Assembly (NCBI RefSeq): GCF_000005505.3
Contig: NC_016133.3
Coordinates: forward strand, 44,109,237-44,173,236
Origin: Brachypodium distachyon
Lineage: Eukaryota; Streptophyta; Magnoliopsida; Poales; Poaceae
Direction: 5' to 3'
Length of the DNA: 64,000 bases
Part shown: in pieces, positions 1-12,307 of the stretch
Layout of the letters: the number at the start of each line of letters is the position of its first letter
Position numbering within the stretch: the stretch's first letter is position 1
Translations under genes and position numbers: made by a program
The notes under the pieces: model-generated
Database searches by the model: none
The model's input: the letters and a program-made list of their open reading frames with translations, nothing else
Told to the model about the DNA's origin: nothing

Positions 1-1764
1 GAGGTAAATCAGTCTGGTCTCCTAATGGAGACGATGATTGATGTTACACCGAAAGATCCACTCCCCACACCTTCACTTGGTCCACTTGACACAGACTGTT
101 CCAAAGAAGGCTTAATTCTCTGTGACAAAGAGAGGATGAAAGGACAGGAAGGGGTAAGCTTAGATGCAATGGTCGGGATATTTACCCGTCTAGGAAGAGA
201 CATGGAGGAAATTGGTGTTCATAGAAGCTATATGTTGGCAGAGAAGGTTGCATCTATAATGCAAGAAGCACAACCACTCCTTTCGCGGGTACATTCCTCT
301 AACAGATTCTTTTGTAAAGTTTGCATCATTTGATATATTTCTCACATTTAGCTTATAAAATCTCTGTGAAACCATTGTACTTTACTCGATAAAGCTGAAT
401 AGGATTCCATGGTTCAAATGACCTCCTGCCTGACTAAGTTTCGCTAAACAGGTCTGCTGTTTTGTAGTAGTGTTTTCCAAACCCTAGTACCTTATAGATT
501 TTGGGAATAAAGACTTGTTTGTCGAATGTAATAGGGGCCTGCTTATGCAAAACCTGATAGCTTTTGCTGACATGTGATACAGGCCATGGAAAAGATCATG
601 TCCTAATTTTATGACTAGCGCTACTCATCGCTAAGCATTCATATTTTTCTCTGTATGTCTTGCGTGTGATGGGGATTAGGCGTGCATACTAAACACATGG
701 TCTGTTGGTGGGATCGCCAGAAAAGAACTAGTCATATTCAAAACGCTAGAGTTGAACACTAGCTCCGGCAAAATCGATCCAAATTGTCCATACTTATGTG
801 GGACTTTGGTTGAACTGCCAAAAAAAATCATGATTAGGTCCCTTACATCCCTATCGCACACCTACCGTGGCTGGCATGCTTGCCTAGCAGTGGTTTCAGG
901 ACCATGATCAGGAAGGGACATCCACTGTTGGAATGTGGCATGAGATTTTTCTTTTCTGTTTGGAAAAGTGGGGCGGTGGCTGATGCTTCCTCCTTATATG
1001 CAGTTTTTTGTTTTTAGGGTCTTAGTTTGTTTGTGAAAAATAGAGAAATCGGTCGGTCGTGACTTCTGCAGTTAATTATGATATGCATGAACTTAAATGT
1101 TGGTGATGGTACAGATTGAAGCCTTAGCTGAAGAAGTTCAACCTTTGCTGTCGGAAGTGCGTGATAGTGATCTGGTGAAGGATGTGGAGACTATAGCTAA
1201 AGGCCTGGCTGATGCATCCGGTGATTTAAGGTACTGGTGGAAAACATTGCTTGTGATAGATTCTGTACACAAACATGGTTTGAATCAATCCCGGCTGGGA
1301 CTTCTTTCACATTCTGAAGAGCTAAAACACGAGTTTAAAAAGTTATTGGAAAGAAGTTTCTATCTATGCATTGGAAATCCTAGCACTCCTATTTCTGCTT
1401 TCTTATAACCTTGGAGGCCTTGCAGTGTCTGCAAGAAGTGCCAAATGTTATGTTAGATGGTCTGTTCATCATTTTCTTCATCTTACGACACCCTGCAGAA
1501 GGTTGAAGTCTTCCATGCTTACCCCTGAAAACGGTGATCTCATCAAGCAGTCTATCTTCACCCTTATTTTCACCCTGAAGAACATCGAGGTATGTGTCTT
1601 CCTTCTACCTCCCATTGCTATTATTTCCGAAACCGAAGAGGGAAGGCTGACAAGTCTCCTCCGACTTGCAGAGTATCAGCTCGGACATCTCTGGTTTCAC
1701 AGGCGACGAGGCCACGCGGCAGAACATCAAACTGCTGATAAAGTCCCTCAGCAGACTATTGTGA
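1..1764 (+). CDS. TGD2: TGD2 lipid-import protein, 3' part
   Basis: Partial gene whose 5' end lies before the window. Coding exons are 1-288, 1115-1230, 1499-1589 and 1672-1764 (stop TGA), giving 195 residues that join in phase at GT/AG sites. The translation follows plant TGD2 (TRIGALACTOSYLDIACYLGLYCEROL 2) closely. The window opens inside the MCE region at EVNQSGLLMETMID, and the protein ends in the helical C-terminus with ESISSDISGFTGDEATR and LLIKSLSRLL. In the known family, TGD2 is an inner-envelope chloroplast protein that binds phosphatidic acid and works with the TGD1 permease and TGD3 ATPase to bring ER-derived lipid into plastids. The transmembrane segment and transit peptide are outside the window. 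No breaks are seen. The family call is firm; exon 2-4 borders rest on homology. Confidence 0.93.
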
Positions 1765-3360
1765 CCTCTCTCCGTCAGTCAAACAGCACAGCACAGTACG
1801 CTGATAATTGTCCAAACAGGGAATTATTCGTCCTGATGAGATGAAGCATCTCTTGGAGCAGAAAGCAGAAAATAAGAGAAAAATGGAAGCAGCTAATGTT
1901 TGTCGAGGTTTTTGAGTGCATTCTTGAGATGAAAAGCATCTATATTGTTATTTGATATCGAGTCTTGTGTAGTAGGGGTAGACCCATTTTTGTTTTCTGC
2001 ATCATCTGCAGGCTAGCTGCAGGGTTCTTTGATGTTTGGTTGTGTTTTTGTAATTCAAAGTGATACACGTACAACACTATTGTTCCTCATTCTTATTGTT
2101 AGTGTGTTTCTGTAAATCATCGACTAATGCTCAGTCGATAATGTCGATGTCGATGATGACAATCAAGATTCTCTTTGACCTGTCAATCATTGTCAATTTT
2201 TCCTCAAGAGTATATATAAGTGGGCATTTTCGGCATCGGTCACTGCGGTCGTGTGAAACTGTCCTGGAATATACGTTGAAGCACATAAACACACACAAGT
2301 TTATGTATTGCATTTCGCCATCCATCCTTCCATCTGTCAGTTTCAGTTGGAGCGTTTTGGACTTTTGCTCTGTTCAGTCTTGTGTGGAGCGGAATATAGA
2401 GACAGAATAGAATGGAACGCAAGCTTGTATAGCTAGGGCTGATAGTAACCTGGCAACAAACGCTACTCCAGCTTAAACTAGCGGTCCAGGTTTCGTTTTC
2501 GTGTGGCGTTTAATTTATCTGTTTTCATTGATAGGTCTTCCACAAGAAGAACAAACACGTCACTTATTTTCGGACGGAGGAAGAAGTATTGTTGCAAGTT
2601 GAAGCGTGTGCAGTGTGGAAGAAGGAAAAGAAGGAGGCTTGTTGCAAGTGCATTGGCAAAATGCCAAAATTCCAGCGCTGGCCATTATTAATTTGGATGG
2701 ATCGAATTGGAATCATGATTCGATGGATTGATGATGCCGTTCTATTTGAAGGTTTTGGTAAGGTAAGCTTAATTGCTGGGGCTGCTGATTCATCAGCATG
2801 AGTGCATGGTTCTATTAAGCAAGATAACGTACTACCTTCCAAATCCAAATCCCAAAAAGACTGAAAGAAAGCTGGTGGATAATCGATCAAACAAGCAAGA
2901 CAAGAGAAGAGAAGAATCCGGCGTACGTTTGCATGAATATTAAGCTGCTGGCTAGCTAGTACGTATACAGCCTAGCTTATCTGGCCGATTAGTTTGGTCC
3001 TAATTTGCTTGTTATGGGGGATCTTAACGTACACGACAAGAGCTGCATACAGTCTACTGTAAGTGTTAATTTTGTCCGTCGTTAATTCCGTCCATGTTGT
3101 GGTCATCGTCCTCGTGATTTAGTGAGAATCGATGTCGTCAATTGAGCAGCACTACCAATGCTCAATCTGTCAAAGAAATTATATGTATGTATTCCGTCCA
3201 TGCTGACGTCCAATTATTGATTGATTAATTGACTGTGTATGTATCATCATTGGATCGTATATATTGATAACTCAACTTGCGTGCATTGCCATGGTAGACC
3301 AAAATAAATAAAGATAAGGTTATACTATCATCTGTTATCTTAGATTATATAATTCACATT
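1765..3360. other. TGD2 3' UTR and intergenic DNA
   Basis: Holds the TGD2 3' untranslated region (likely to about 2.1 kb) and AT-rich intergenic sequence. Several short ORFs exist but none resembles a protein or has splice context. No further gene is seen. Confidence 0.6.
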
Positions 3361-3366
3361 CTTTAA

Positions 3367-3630
3367 AAAAATTTTAGAAACACATAACAAACGTAGACGC
3401 TCACAACACGCGCGTACACTAACTCCTATGAACACCTCCGAAAAACTGAATCGGTAGATCTTGAGAGATTGACTAAGTTACCGAAGACGCCTCGCTGTTG
3501 ACGGGCGGATACGTCAACTACCACTGAAAGACTGGAATAAATCTAGAAAATGTGAGCACCCTGTCAAATCTAGAGTTCAATGTGCCGGTTCCACCACAAG
3601 GAACCAGACCAGTTGAGATAGCCTCAGTTC
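3367..3630 (-). mobile_element. Decayed SINE, Au-like
   Basis: On the minus strand this reads like a diverged copy of the tRNA-derived Au SINE of grasses. A box-B-like stretch lies near 3565-3580, followed by the conserved block around 3425-3545 (CACTGAAAGACTGGAATAAA on the plus strand) and the 3' part with the GAGGTGTTCATAGG motif. It ends against an A/T-rich run at 3365-3376. The identification rests on remembered family sequence, and the copy is strongly diverged. Confidence 0.5.
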
Positions 3631-4167
3631 ACCTATCTTGTTTTAATTATCCGTGCCAAATCAACAATTTACGTATTCAGGATTTGAGTCTTTTTATAAA
3701 AATAGAGAAATGCACTGGAGAATTGGTGACATAATTAAAGTGAGTGTGAAGTTAAGGGAAAGGTATTATTAAATCTGCACGCACTGCATTATACATTGCC
3801 TTGACCGAAGAACGAGCCTTTTTGTGTCACATCAACATGGTACCATATGTTGATGTGATCTCCTTGGCTAGATTCCATCCCCAGTTAAGGTTAAGACTAG
3901 ATCGAACCAAGTAAGTCGCGAGCGCGTGCACCGCCTCCCATGCTGCAGCTGAAACTGAAACTGAAACTCATGATGAACGATGATGCATGCTCTCTGGCCA
4001 GCCCATGCAATTCAACCTTTTAGAGTAGTAGTAAGTATTGCAATTTCCAAAGTTTTCTAGATTCCAAGTGAGTGGCATGGCTTTCTATCTTTATATCACA
4101 ATCAATGAGACGAGGGCTGAATCCAGTCAAGATTGCAGCACTACACGTACTCAAACTCATACTCTTG

Positions 4168-4380
4168 CTGCAATTTATGATTAATATATCCCTAACTTAC
4201 TAGTACCATCAAATGGTTCCGTTTTGAATTCAGTCAGGACGAGAAACATGCTACAGTTACTAAGTATAGAAATCAGTACTGCTGAATAGTGAAGTTTTAA
4301 CAATTACTCTACCAAGGAATCAGTTTCCAGCTAAAAGCTGTAATTAAAATGTTCTCACGAGGACATATATTCCATCTATA
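4168..4380 (+). repeat. Duplicated segment, copy 1 (empty site)
   Basis: Direct-repeat partner of 4754-5105. Shared blocks include GGTTCCGTTTTGAATTCA, GAAGTTTTAAC (AAAGTTTTAAC in copy 2) and AATCAGTTTCCAG followed by AAAAGCTGTAATTAAAA. This copy lacks the MITE found in copy 2, so it shows the pre-insertion state. Confidence 0.8.
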
Positions 4381-4390
4381 TACGAAATTA

Positions 4391-4700
4391 GAAAATCGGT
4401 CAAGAACCAAAAATCCATGACTAAAGCCCATGAAAACGGGTACAACAATGAATTTAGACAACCGGCACAAAACTGTACAAAACCGGTGTACTCAGGGTCA
4501 CGACATCGAAAAATCAGCCAAAAATCTCAAGACCGTGAGCTATATAACTCATGGAAACGGTCAAAAGTTCATTTTTGTTGACCGGTGAAAAACGGTCCGT
4601 AACCGTGTACCGGGCTCACGACATGAGAAAATTGGTCGAAACCCAAAACCCTGAGTCATACCCATGAAAACGATCAAAGTATTTATTTTTACCGAGCAAC
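4391..4700 (+). repeat. 118-bp tandem repeat, about 2.6 units
   Basis: Three diverged units begin at about 4392, 4510 and 4628, each opening with AAAAT(C/T)(G/A)G(T/C)C. They share CATG(A/G)AAACG and, in the first two, TCACGACAT. The array sits exactly between the two copies of the duplicated segment. Confidence 0.75.
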
Positions 4701-4753
4701 AAAAAAAATTACTGAAATTCATACTCGGAACAAAAGCAAATAAATCTCGTCGT

Positions 4754-5105
4754 TCCTGCAATTAATTAATTCATATCTTACTTACCACCATGAAGTGGTT
4801 CCGTTTTGAATTCAATAAGCTAGGGACGAACATGGTATCCAGTAGTAGTGCACAAATCAGCAACGTGTATACGTGGACCGTGGTGCTGAATGGTAAAGTT
4901 TTAACGATCTATTCCCTCCGTTTCATAATTCTTGTCGAAATATTACATGTATCTAGAAGTTTTTTATGAATAGATACATTCATTTTTGACAAATTTAAGA
5001 CAAGAATTATGAGACGTAGGGAGTACGGATGAATCAGTTTCCAGGTAAAAGCTGTAATTAAAACATTCTCATGTGGACACATGTTGCAAGTATACATACT
5101 GCATC
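4754..5105 (+). repeat. Duplicated segment, copy 2 (MITE-filled)
   Basis: Second copy of the segment at 4168-4380, enlarged by a MITE at 4912-5023. Homology resumes after the MITE at GATGAATCAGTTTCCAG. Confidence 0.8.
4912..5023. mobile_element. Stowaway-type MITE, 112 bp
   Basis: Near-palindromic element with CTCCCTCCGT-type terminal inverted repeats (TTCCCTCCGTTTCATAATTC at the left, its complement ending GACGTAGGGAG at the right) and a TA duplication at 4910-4911 and 5024-5025. The interior carries the ACATGTATCTAGA block also found in the copies at 23440, 31738 and 52804. Confidence 0.88.
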
Positions 5106-5637
5106 TCCCCTGCAGTTTCCTAAAAAAAAAATACTGACTGTATCACTACCTTCCTTGAAAATTGTTCAGAAGTTCAAAATTCAGATAAAGGAACAAGTGC
5201 GGTTGGAAGCTAGATAACTTGGACCGGACACTACCGGTTACTTTTACGTGTTGGCAAATAAAAGACAGATTTCCTTTCAAGTTGTTTTCTTGTTTCTCTG
5301 TCGATGGAACACGCATTTGTTTGATTAAACGTGTGCCATTTTGCATCAGAAGAAACTGGCTGCATCCGCAAGATATATGTGTGGCACCCATCAATATTAC
5401 AAACTTTCCAAAACATCGACGTGGAAAGGAGAAAAGAATTTGAAGGAGACAAAAACACCAAAAGCTAACAAAAAGGACGAAAAACGGCTAACAAATTAAA
5501 GAAGAACCGTATGCTATGGTGATAAGTGGCTTTAGATAATCCAGATTATTCGGTTGATCTATATGTGTATTGGAATCTAATCCGTTTATCACTGTCTATA
5601 CGGTATTTACTGTTCGGGCCCTGGCAACCGTATGCGT
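5106..5637. other. SCPL51 upstream region
   Basis: AT-rich sequence upstream of the carboxypeptidase gene. No gene, RNA or clear repeat is visible in it. Confidence 0.5.
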
Positions 5638-5648
5638 GTATATATACC
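5638..5648 (+). promoter_or_regulatory. Candidate TATA box of SCPL51
   Basis: The sequence GTATATATACC lies about 110 bp before the chosen start codon, a usual distance for a plant TATA box with a short 5' UTR. Position-based inference only. Confidence 0.5.
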
Positions 5649-5758
5649 CCTACCAACCTGCCAAGCACAGCGTACGGTCTTGTCGACGGCCAGCGACCCA
5701 AAGTGATCTTTTTTATCATCGATCTGTTGCTAGTCAAAGATCGATTAATCTGACAAGG

Positions 5759-8700
5759 ATGGCGGCGCCGGGCAGATTGCTGCTGCTGTCCTGCATCGCC
5801 GCTCTGCTCCTCCTAGTGTTGGCTCCCAATGGCGCCGCCGCCGCCGGCACCGCCGACGGGTCCGAGGAGTGGGGCTACGTCCAAGTCCGCCCCAGTAATT
5901 AAGCTTTCTCTCTCTGTCTTCTTCTTCTTCCTCCTCTCGATTGCTGACGAACTCACTCATGGCGGCATGATGCAGAGGCGCACATGTTCTGGTGGCTGTA
6001 CCGGAGCCCGCACCGTGTCGACAACGCCAGTACGCCATGGCCAACCGTGCTCTGGCTCCAGGGCGGACCGGTCAGTCGTCATCTTCTTCTTCTTCTTCTT
6101 CCTCCAGCCTTCTTCCATGAATAATTCTGATTAAATTGGAGTGAATTTGCAGGGCGCTTCTGGCGTCGGGTACGGCAACTTCGAGGAGATCGGGCCCCTG
6201 GACGTGGCCCTCAAGCCCCGCAACTCCACCTGGCTCAACAAGGCCGACCTCCTCTTCGTCGTAAGCTCCCATCCCCTTCTTCTTCTTCTTCTTCCCCGCA
6301 ACCAACAATGGCGGATTCACGGCAATGGCGGATCGGGACTAATTGATTTGATTACAGGACAACCCTGTGGGCACGGGGTTCAGCTTCGTGGAGGCCGGCA
6401 ACACGACGCTGCTGGCGCACTCGGACGCGCAGACGGCCACGGACCTCACAGCCCTGCTCGTCAAGCTCTACGGCGGCGGCTCCGGCGCGCCGCTGAAGCA
6501 GGGCAGCCCGCTGTACATCGTGGCCGAGTCCTACGGCGGTAAGTTCGCCGTCACCACCGCGCTCGCCGCGCTCAAGGCCATCGGTCAGGGGCAGCTCAAG
6601 GCCACCCTCGCCGGCGTCGCGCTCGGCGACAGCTGGATCTCGCCCGAGGACTTCGTGGTAACTAATTGCTTGCTCATTTAGTAAATTTGGGTCGTTAATT
6701 GTTTCTCTGGTTTGCGGAATTCTTGGGATTTGCTTATTGGTTAATGGATGATTTGATTTGCAGCTGTCGTGGGGGCCGTTGCTGTACCAGATGTCGAGGC
6801 TCGACGAGAACGGGCTGCAGAACTGCGACAAGTATGTATTGCAATTTGCAAGTCTTTCTTCTTCGTCTCCGGTGGCCGGACCGCCGCCGCGAATTGGTGA
6901 TGGAGTTTATTTATAAAGAATTCAATTCGTGAATGCAGGATCGCGCAGAAGATCAAGGCGCAGCTGAAGGCGAACCAGTACACGGAGGCGGAGGCGTCAT
7001 GGGAGGAGCTCGAGAACGCAATCTCCGCGCTCACCAACGCCATTGTACGTGCTTGCTTTCTTTCCTGCTTGCTCGATCGCCATCGTCTTTTGTAATTACT
7101 TAACCTGGGGCTTGCTAGCATTGCAGGACTTCTACAACATCCTCAAGGACAGCTCATCGTCGGACTCCTCCGCCGCCGCGCCATTGACGGCATCGAAGCG
7201 GCAGGCGTGGTTGAGGAGGAAGAGCACCAGGCCGGGGAGGTACCTGAGGTCGCTAATGGCCGCGGAAGAGGGCGGGCTGCAGGGTCTGATGGACACGAGG
7301 ATCAAGGCCAAGCTGGGCATCATCCCGGCCAACTTCACCTGGGGCCAGCAGGACGACGCCGTCTTCGACGCCCTCAAGCCAGACTTCATGAAACCCAGAA
7401 TCCACGAGGTAATTACAGTAATTACCATATCAAACTTGTCAGTAATTACTCAGCACCAATTAGCAGAGACAATTAACGTCTTTGATTGACTGGCTGATTA
7501 ACAAATTCCAGGTGGATGAGCTCCTCAAGCTTGGTGTCAATGTCACAATCTACACCGGACAGGTACACAGAACAAAATTTAAAATTCCCATGATCATCGA
7601 TATGAATATGATGGATAAAAACATGAGTTGCAGCCAAAAAGACCCAAATTAGCTTTACACATGCACATCCCAATGCTTTGTTCTCATCGATAAACATCCA
7701 AATTTTTGCCTGTCCAGTCTTTGCCTTTTTCCTCTGTTTTATTCGTCCTAAGCTAGTTTTTGCATAGAGTAGACTATATATATGCTGACAAATCAAAAGT
7801 GGATAGATAGGAATATTGCATTGCTCCTGTCTAGCTGACATGTGACTGCCCACTTTGTCTTAACCTCTGAACTTATTCTTCACCCGTAATAACTACAAGT
7901 GTAGAAGATGATTGCTAGCTTGAAAATCAGTGTGCCAAATGCGTCCGAGAATCTCTGCGCGGGTCAGCAGTTAAATATGGTAGAAATGACTCAGCTGGAC
8001 AATAAAGTACTAGTGCATGTTTGTAATCTTGCTTGGTTTTTGCAGCTTGATCTCATCTGTGCAACCAAGGGGACACTGGACTGGGTTCAGAAGCTCAAGT
8101 GAGTGTGTGCAGGAACTGTTTATATGTACTGTAATAAAATGTATCAATGACAGATGAGTTTAATTAACTACTGCTGATGATCCTGATTGTGTCTGTCAGG
8201 TGGGAAGGGCTGAAGAACTTCACAGCCGCACCCAGGAAGCCCATCTACTGCAATGGAGCCGAAGCAGCAGGGACCGAGGGCACCCAGGCCTTCCTCAAGT
8301 CCTACAAGAACCTCAACTTCTACTGGATTATGGGAGCTGGACACATGGTAATGAATCACTAACCACCAAAATTAACTCAATTAACAACTCCCTGCGATTT
8401 GCATTGCACATTAATAGCAATTCAGTTTCCGAATGAGTGAGCTGGAAGAAGAGAGTGTGCATCCATTCATAAATGCAGTAGCAGTTGGTGGGAGATAGTA
8501 CTACTACTTTCTTTTTTGTTGTTGTTGGATGGATCAAATCAAACACCAGATGCACATGCACAAGTATATGCAAATATTGCAATGCCCTGTCTGTGAGTGA
8601 GCGAGTGTGAGACACAAGACAGGGCAAGAAAAGAAAGAGAGACAAGCACACATGCAGAGACAGTGATATGTAGATACAGAATAGAGTGATCTGGCAGGCG

Positions 8701-8873
8701 TATTGCTACAGTAGCTTGTTCAATGCTGTCTATCTATGGTACTAGTACTACTACTGCTAGCAGCTAAAATCTAATGCTCAGCCTTTTTCTTTACTCTCAT
8801 GCAGGTACCAGTGGACAACCCTTGCACTGCACTCAAGATGCTGGGTGACATTACACAGTCTCCTGCTAAGTAG
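5759..8873 (+). CDS. SCPL51: Serine carboxypeptidase-like 51
   Basis: Family S10 serine carboxypeptidase of the SCPL51 branch, 471 residues. Coding exons: 5759-5894, 5976-6070, 6153-6260, 6358-6657, 6764-6831, 6939-7044, 7127-7408, 7512-7562, 8046-8098, 8200-8347, 8805-8873, all phase-consistent. Residues 1 to about 29 are a hydrophobic signal peptide, so the protein should enter the secretory pathway. The oxyanion/substrate motif LWLQGGPGASG is spelled across exons 2-3. The catalytic triad is visible as Ser171 in AESYGGK, Asp384 in GQLDLICAT and His448 in GAGHMVPVD. SCPL51 also has the typical SWGPLLYQMSRLDENGL and KPRNSTWLNKADLLFVDNPV stretches. The substrate is unknown for this branch; some SCPLs act as acyltransferases rather than peptidases. 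The start ATG at 5759 is the first that gives the signal peptide. Confidence 0.95.
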
Positions 8874-9712
8874 CAGAGAGGAGAAGAACAGAGAAGAAGA
8901 CCGATACACACTACACTAGTTTTTCTAGCATTTATGAATGAGATGAGATGAGAAAAGAGAGAGATCAGAGGGGGTATACATGAATAGAGGAACAACTGCT
9001 TGACTTTATTATGTGGTACAGTTTATAGTTGGTGCAGCCGTGTTTTCGGTTGACAGGGGTACGATCAAATCAGAAACCGAAAATTGATTGCATATATGTG
9101 CAGCCTGGCTGCATTCTCTCCTCTCTTGACTAGTACAGACTTGACTTTACAGAGCCATGCATGAACTGACCTGACCTGCTGTTTTACTGGAATTGGCTGC
9201 ACATATTTACTGCCCGATGCCATGTTCATGTAATGTGTCATTTTGAGCTTTGTCGGAAAATGGCAGTGGCTCGTATCCTAAAACTGGAATGGGAACATAC
9301 CTGAATATACCACTCTAAATTACTACTACTCCCTTGCAGAAAACAAGGTTTGGGTTGTGCATGTTACTTTGTAAGCTACAGTACAGCACATGCAGGCTAA
9401 CAATACCTGAAAAACTAGCACATGAAAGAACACACTGCATATATATAGCAAATGTCTCCAGCAGAATGAAACACCCAGATTAGTTGGGGCCCGTCGGCCC
9501 TGAGGCTGTGAAATGTGAAGGGAGAGTTGATTGGGCCTAGTGGGCCGGCCTGGAGAGAGGAATGGGTAGTCTGGCAGGCCGAAGGGAACGAACGGTTCCA
9601 TTGGCGGCGCGAGATTGTCGACGAGACGGGCGGCTGGCATCGATCGGTCGCATGCATGCAACAATGGCGTCCACACAAAGCTCCAGCTCCTACAACGATG
9701 GCGATGGGCCTG
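8874..9712. other. SCPL51 3' UTR and intergenic DNA
   Basis: Contains the presumed 3' UTR of SCPL51 and the upstream region of the polcalcin gene. No other gene is supported; the open frames near 9.4-9.7 kb have no recognisable protein. Confidence 0.5.
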
Positions 9713-9720
9713 CATATATA
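9713..9720 (+). promoter_or_regulatory. Candidate TATA box of polcalcin
   Basis: CATATATA lies 109 bp before the polcalcin ATG. This fits a compact promoter for a single-exon gene. Inference from position. Confidence 0.5.
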
Positions 9721-9828
9721 GTCAGAGGAGGACGAATAGGAGGAGCTAGCTAGCTGATCAATCGAATTAGACGCCATTAATTATTGGAGGTCCAAGGTAG
9801 AAGAAGAAGCTAGGTGATTGATAGGATA

Positions 9829-10071
9829 ATGGCGGCGGCTGAGGACATGGAGCGTATCTTCAAGAGGTTCGACATGAACGGCGACGGTAAGATCTCGCTG
9901 TCGGAGCTGACGGAGGCGCTGCGGACGCTGGGGTCGACGTCGGCGGACGAGGTGCAGCGGATGATGGCGGAGATCGACACCGACGGCGACGGCTTCATCG
10001 ACTTCAACGAGTTCATCTCCTTCTGCAACGCCAACCCCGGACTCATGAAGGACGTCGCCAAGGTCTTCTGA
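9829..10071 (+). CDS. Polcalcin, two EF-hand calcium-binding protein
   Basis: Intronless gene for an 80-residue protein, the normal size for polcalcins, the small pollen calcium-binding proteins that include grass pollen allergens such as Phl p 7. EF-hand 1 occupies about residues 15-26 (DMNGDGKISLSE) and EF-hand 2 about 50-61 (DTDGDGFIDFNE); both have all canonical Asp/Asn/Glu ligands. The C-terminus NANPGLMKDVAKVF is the family signature. The frame is open upstream of ATG 9829 for a few codons but has no earlier ATG. In the family these proteins are cytosolic and expressed in pollen, probably as calcium sensors or buffers in the pollen tube; expression here is not shown by sequence. Confidence 0.96.
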   Translation: MAAAEDMERIFKRFDMNGDGKISLSELTEALRTLGSTSADEVQRMMAEIDTDGDGFIDFNEFISFCNANPGLMKDVAKVF

Positions 10072-12307
10072 TCTTCAATTCCATTCAATCAAATGCTCCA
10101 TCCAATCTTGTTCAATTCCATCCATGCCGGCCCTGCATACGCTTAATTTGTTCGCCCATAATTTTGTTTAATTTGATTCTTGTCCCATCATCGTTAATTG
10201 TATCATTATTTTTCTTGCATTTCTTTCTTTTTAAGGATGCATGAATCTTTTTTCTTTTCGATCCTCGGCTCGAACCCTGATTCCTGAGGATTATATTAAT
10301 TAAGCAGCATGTGCACTTTTGTGCTTACAATTCATGTCAAGCGTTGCAAGTGTACTATACTTGATCCAAGAAAAGCAAATCAAGCATTGTTAAATGTTAA
10401 TTTATTTTTCTCCCCTGTCTGAAACGGTGTACCAGAATTTATTTTGTTTTTATTTTTAAACAGCGGGCCTCCCTCACCAATTTCCATTTTTTTTAAAGAA
10501 ACTACCCAATCTTCCATCTTACGGTGTCTTCTTCCTCTGTCAATTCTTTCTGAGCAAAAATCTCTCTCGCTTGCCTCCATTGGTCAGCTTCCTCTTTCAA
10601 TTCTCTCTGATAAAAAATCTCTCTCACTTGCCTCCATTGGTCAGCAGTTTCACCAACCAATAATGCCCCATCTGAATCGATGGACCATATGGATCTAGCT
10701 CTTACTTTCAACGATTTAGATCAGCTTGTCACGGCTAGTTGTTCGAACCAGATCTGAAATGTACAGATAGCCAAATTAAGACAACGATTTGGCGCCACGG
10801 GTGAAATGCACGCGTTCCAGCACGAGCATCAAATTTTTGCTTAGTTTTTGAGACAAGCCCAAGCATCATTCCGAGGCCCAAATTAAGAGTGCCAATGTGA
10901 TAGCAGAAGAAGAAAAGGCCGGGGAGCTGATGGTCGTCCGGCCCAATTGTACGCGGCCCACAGCTAAGTCTGAATGACCAGAGCAGCAAAGTTCCCACAA
11001 CCCAGTAATAAAAGAAAAAAACAGCAGAGGGGAAATCTCATCTGAATCCACAGAGGTAAATCAGTAGATTGCAGATGCTTTACTGAGCAAGCAACACACA
11101 GATAACATGGTAACAATGTTAATACCTGATGAACTTTGGTCCCCTCTCCAAAGCTCCAACGGCATGCATGCAGTGTCACTGTCAGACACCACATGCCATG
11201 AGAGGCTTTTGCCACTGATCTGAGGTCTGAGATGAGCTGAGCTAACTGTTTTTTCCTATGGAAGCAGCAGCAAAGCCAGTGACAAAGCGATATACTACAT
11301 TGGCTCCACCTCAACTTCACAGCAGAAAAGTTGGATGGATCCAACAAACAATCATCTGTTTCTTTCTTTCTCTGAAGCAAAGCAGTGCCACACGCAGGAA
11401 GAAGAAGAAGCAGACATCAGCAAGCTCCAAAACACAAAGGACACACAGGTCACCAAAAATCATACTGCATTGTACTGTACTGTGATCACGGATCACCAAT
11501 CAAATTTCAGAGAATCAAACATGATCCCAGTATCTGCTTCGTTTCTTACCAAGTCCACTGATTGCCCAGCTGATACAAGTATTAGCAGATGATTATCCTC
11601 CTAGAGGAAATCCCAGATGATCGATTTTGCTGTCCACGATAAGTATTTCACAGGAGCTGCAGCAGCATTTTGATTTGGCGTTTCGCATTCACATCGTGAT
11701 CCTTCGAAAATGGCTGCTGTGCTGTGCTGTGCTGTGCTGTGCGATTTGATAATGTAGTGCAGCTACTTCGTCTGAAGAGCAGAGGCTAAAAGGCTTCACA
11801 TAATAAGAACAAAACCTAGTGGAAGGCTCCCAGTGGAGTTATGCGTTGAGTTTGACATGTTGTGCAAAGGCAATGATGGCTTAACTTTAGAATGCGGTCC
11901 GTTGTAACCACGGTTTTCGCCAAGCTGGCAAAATGCTGTTTGCTCATGTTCCTTGGATTGAGAAAGAATCAGGCCATGCAGTGATGACAGACATTTTACT
12001 GTGAGAGAGGTACTGAGAGCTAAGGATAGTAAAATGATGATTGCAACACTAAAAGCTTATGAGTTTCTCGATTTTGTTTTCGATTGGTAGGAAGCAAGAT
12101 TGAGGTGAGACAGATGCAGTAGGTAAATTCATCAGAGAAAGATAAGCTACTGACAGTCTGCAGCAACAAATTCTTCCTCGAGGGGTAACAAAACAGTGAC
12201 TGATCATCACATTCACTCTAGTCACAAAATTAATCAAATTGCACTTTCCAGCTGCTTCAACAACTTGGACACACACACACACACACAGCAAAATGTAACA
12301 CAGCCCC
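10072..12307. other. Intergenic DNA with small repeats
   Basis: Lies between the convergent polcalcin and SOSEKI genes. It includes polcalcin 3' UTR, a 57-bp tandem duplication at 10532-10645, a (TGCTG)n stretch near 11713-11742, and probably SOSEKI 3' UTR with an (AC)n run near 12268-12288. No gene is recognised. Confidence 0.5.
10532..10645. repeat. 57-bp tandem duplication
   Basis: Two adjacent 57-bp units (10532-10588, 10589-10645), each ending TTGCCTCCATTGGTCAGC, differing at a handful of bases. Confidence 0.85.

Noticed and set aside
10735..10760. TTCGAACC as a possible tRNA T-loop
   Set aside because: No acceptor stem, D-loop or anticodon arm could be placed around it.
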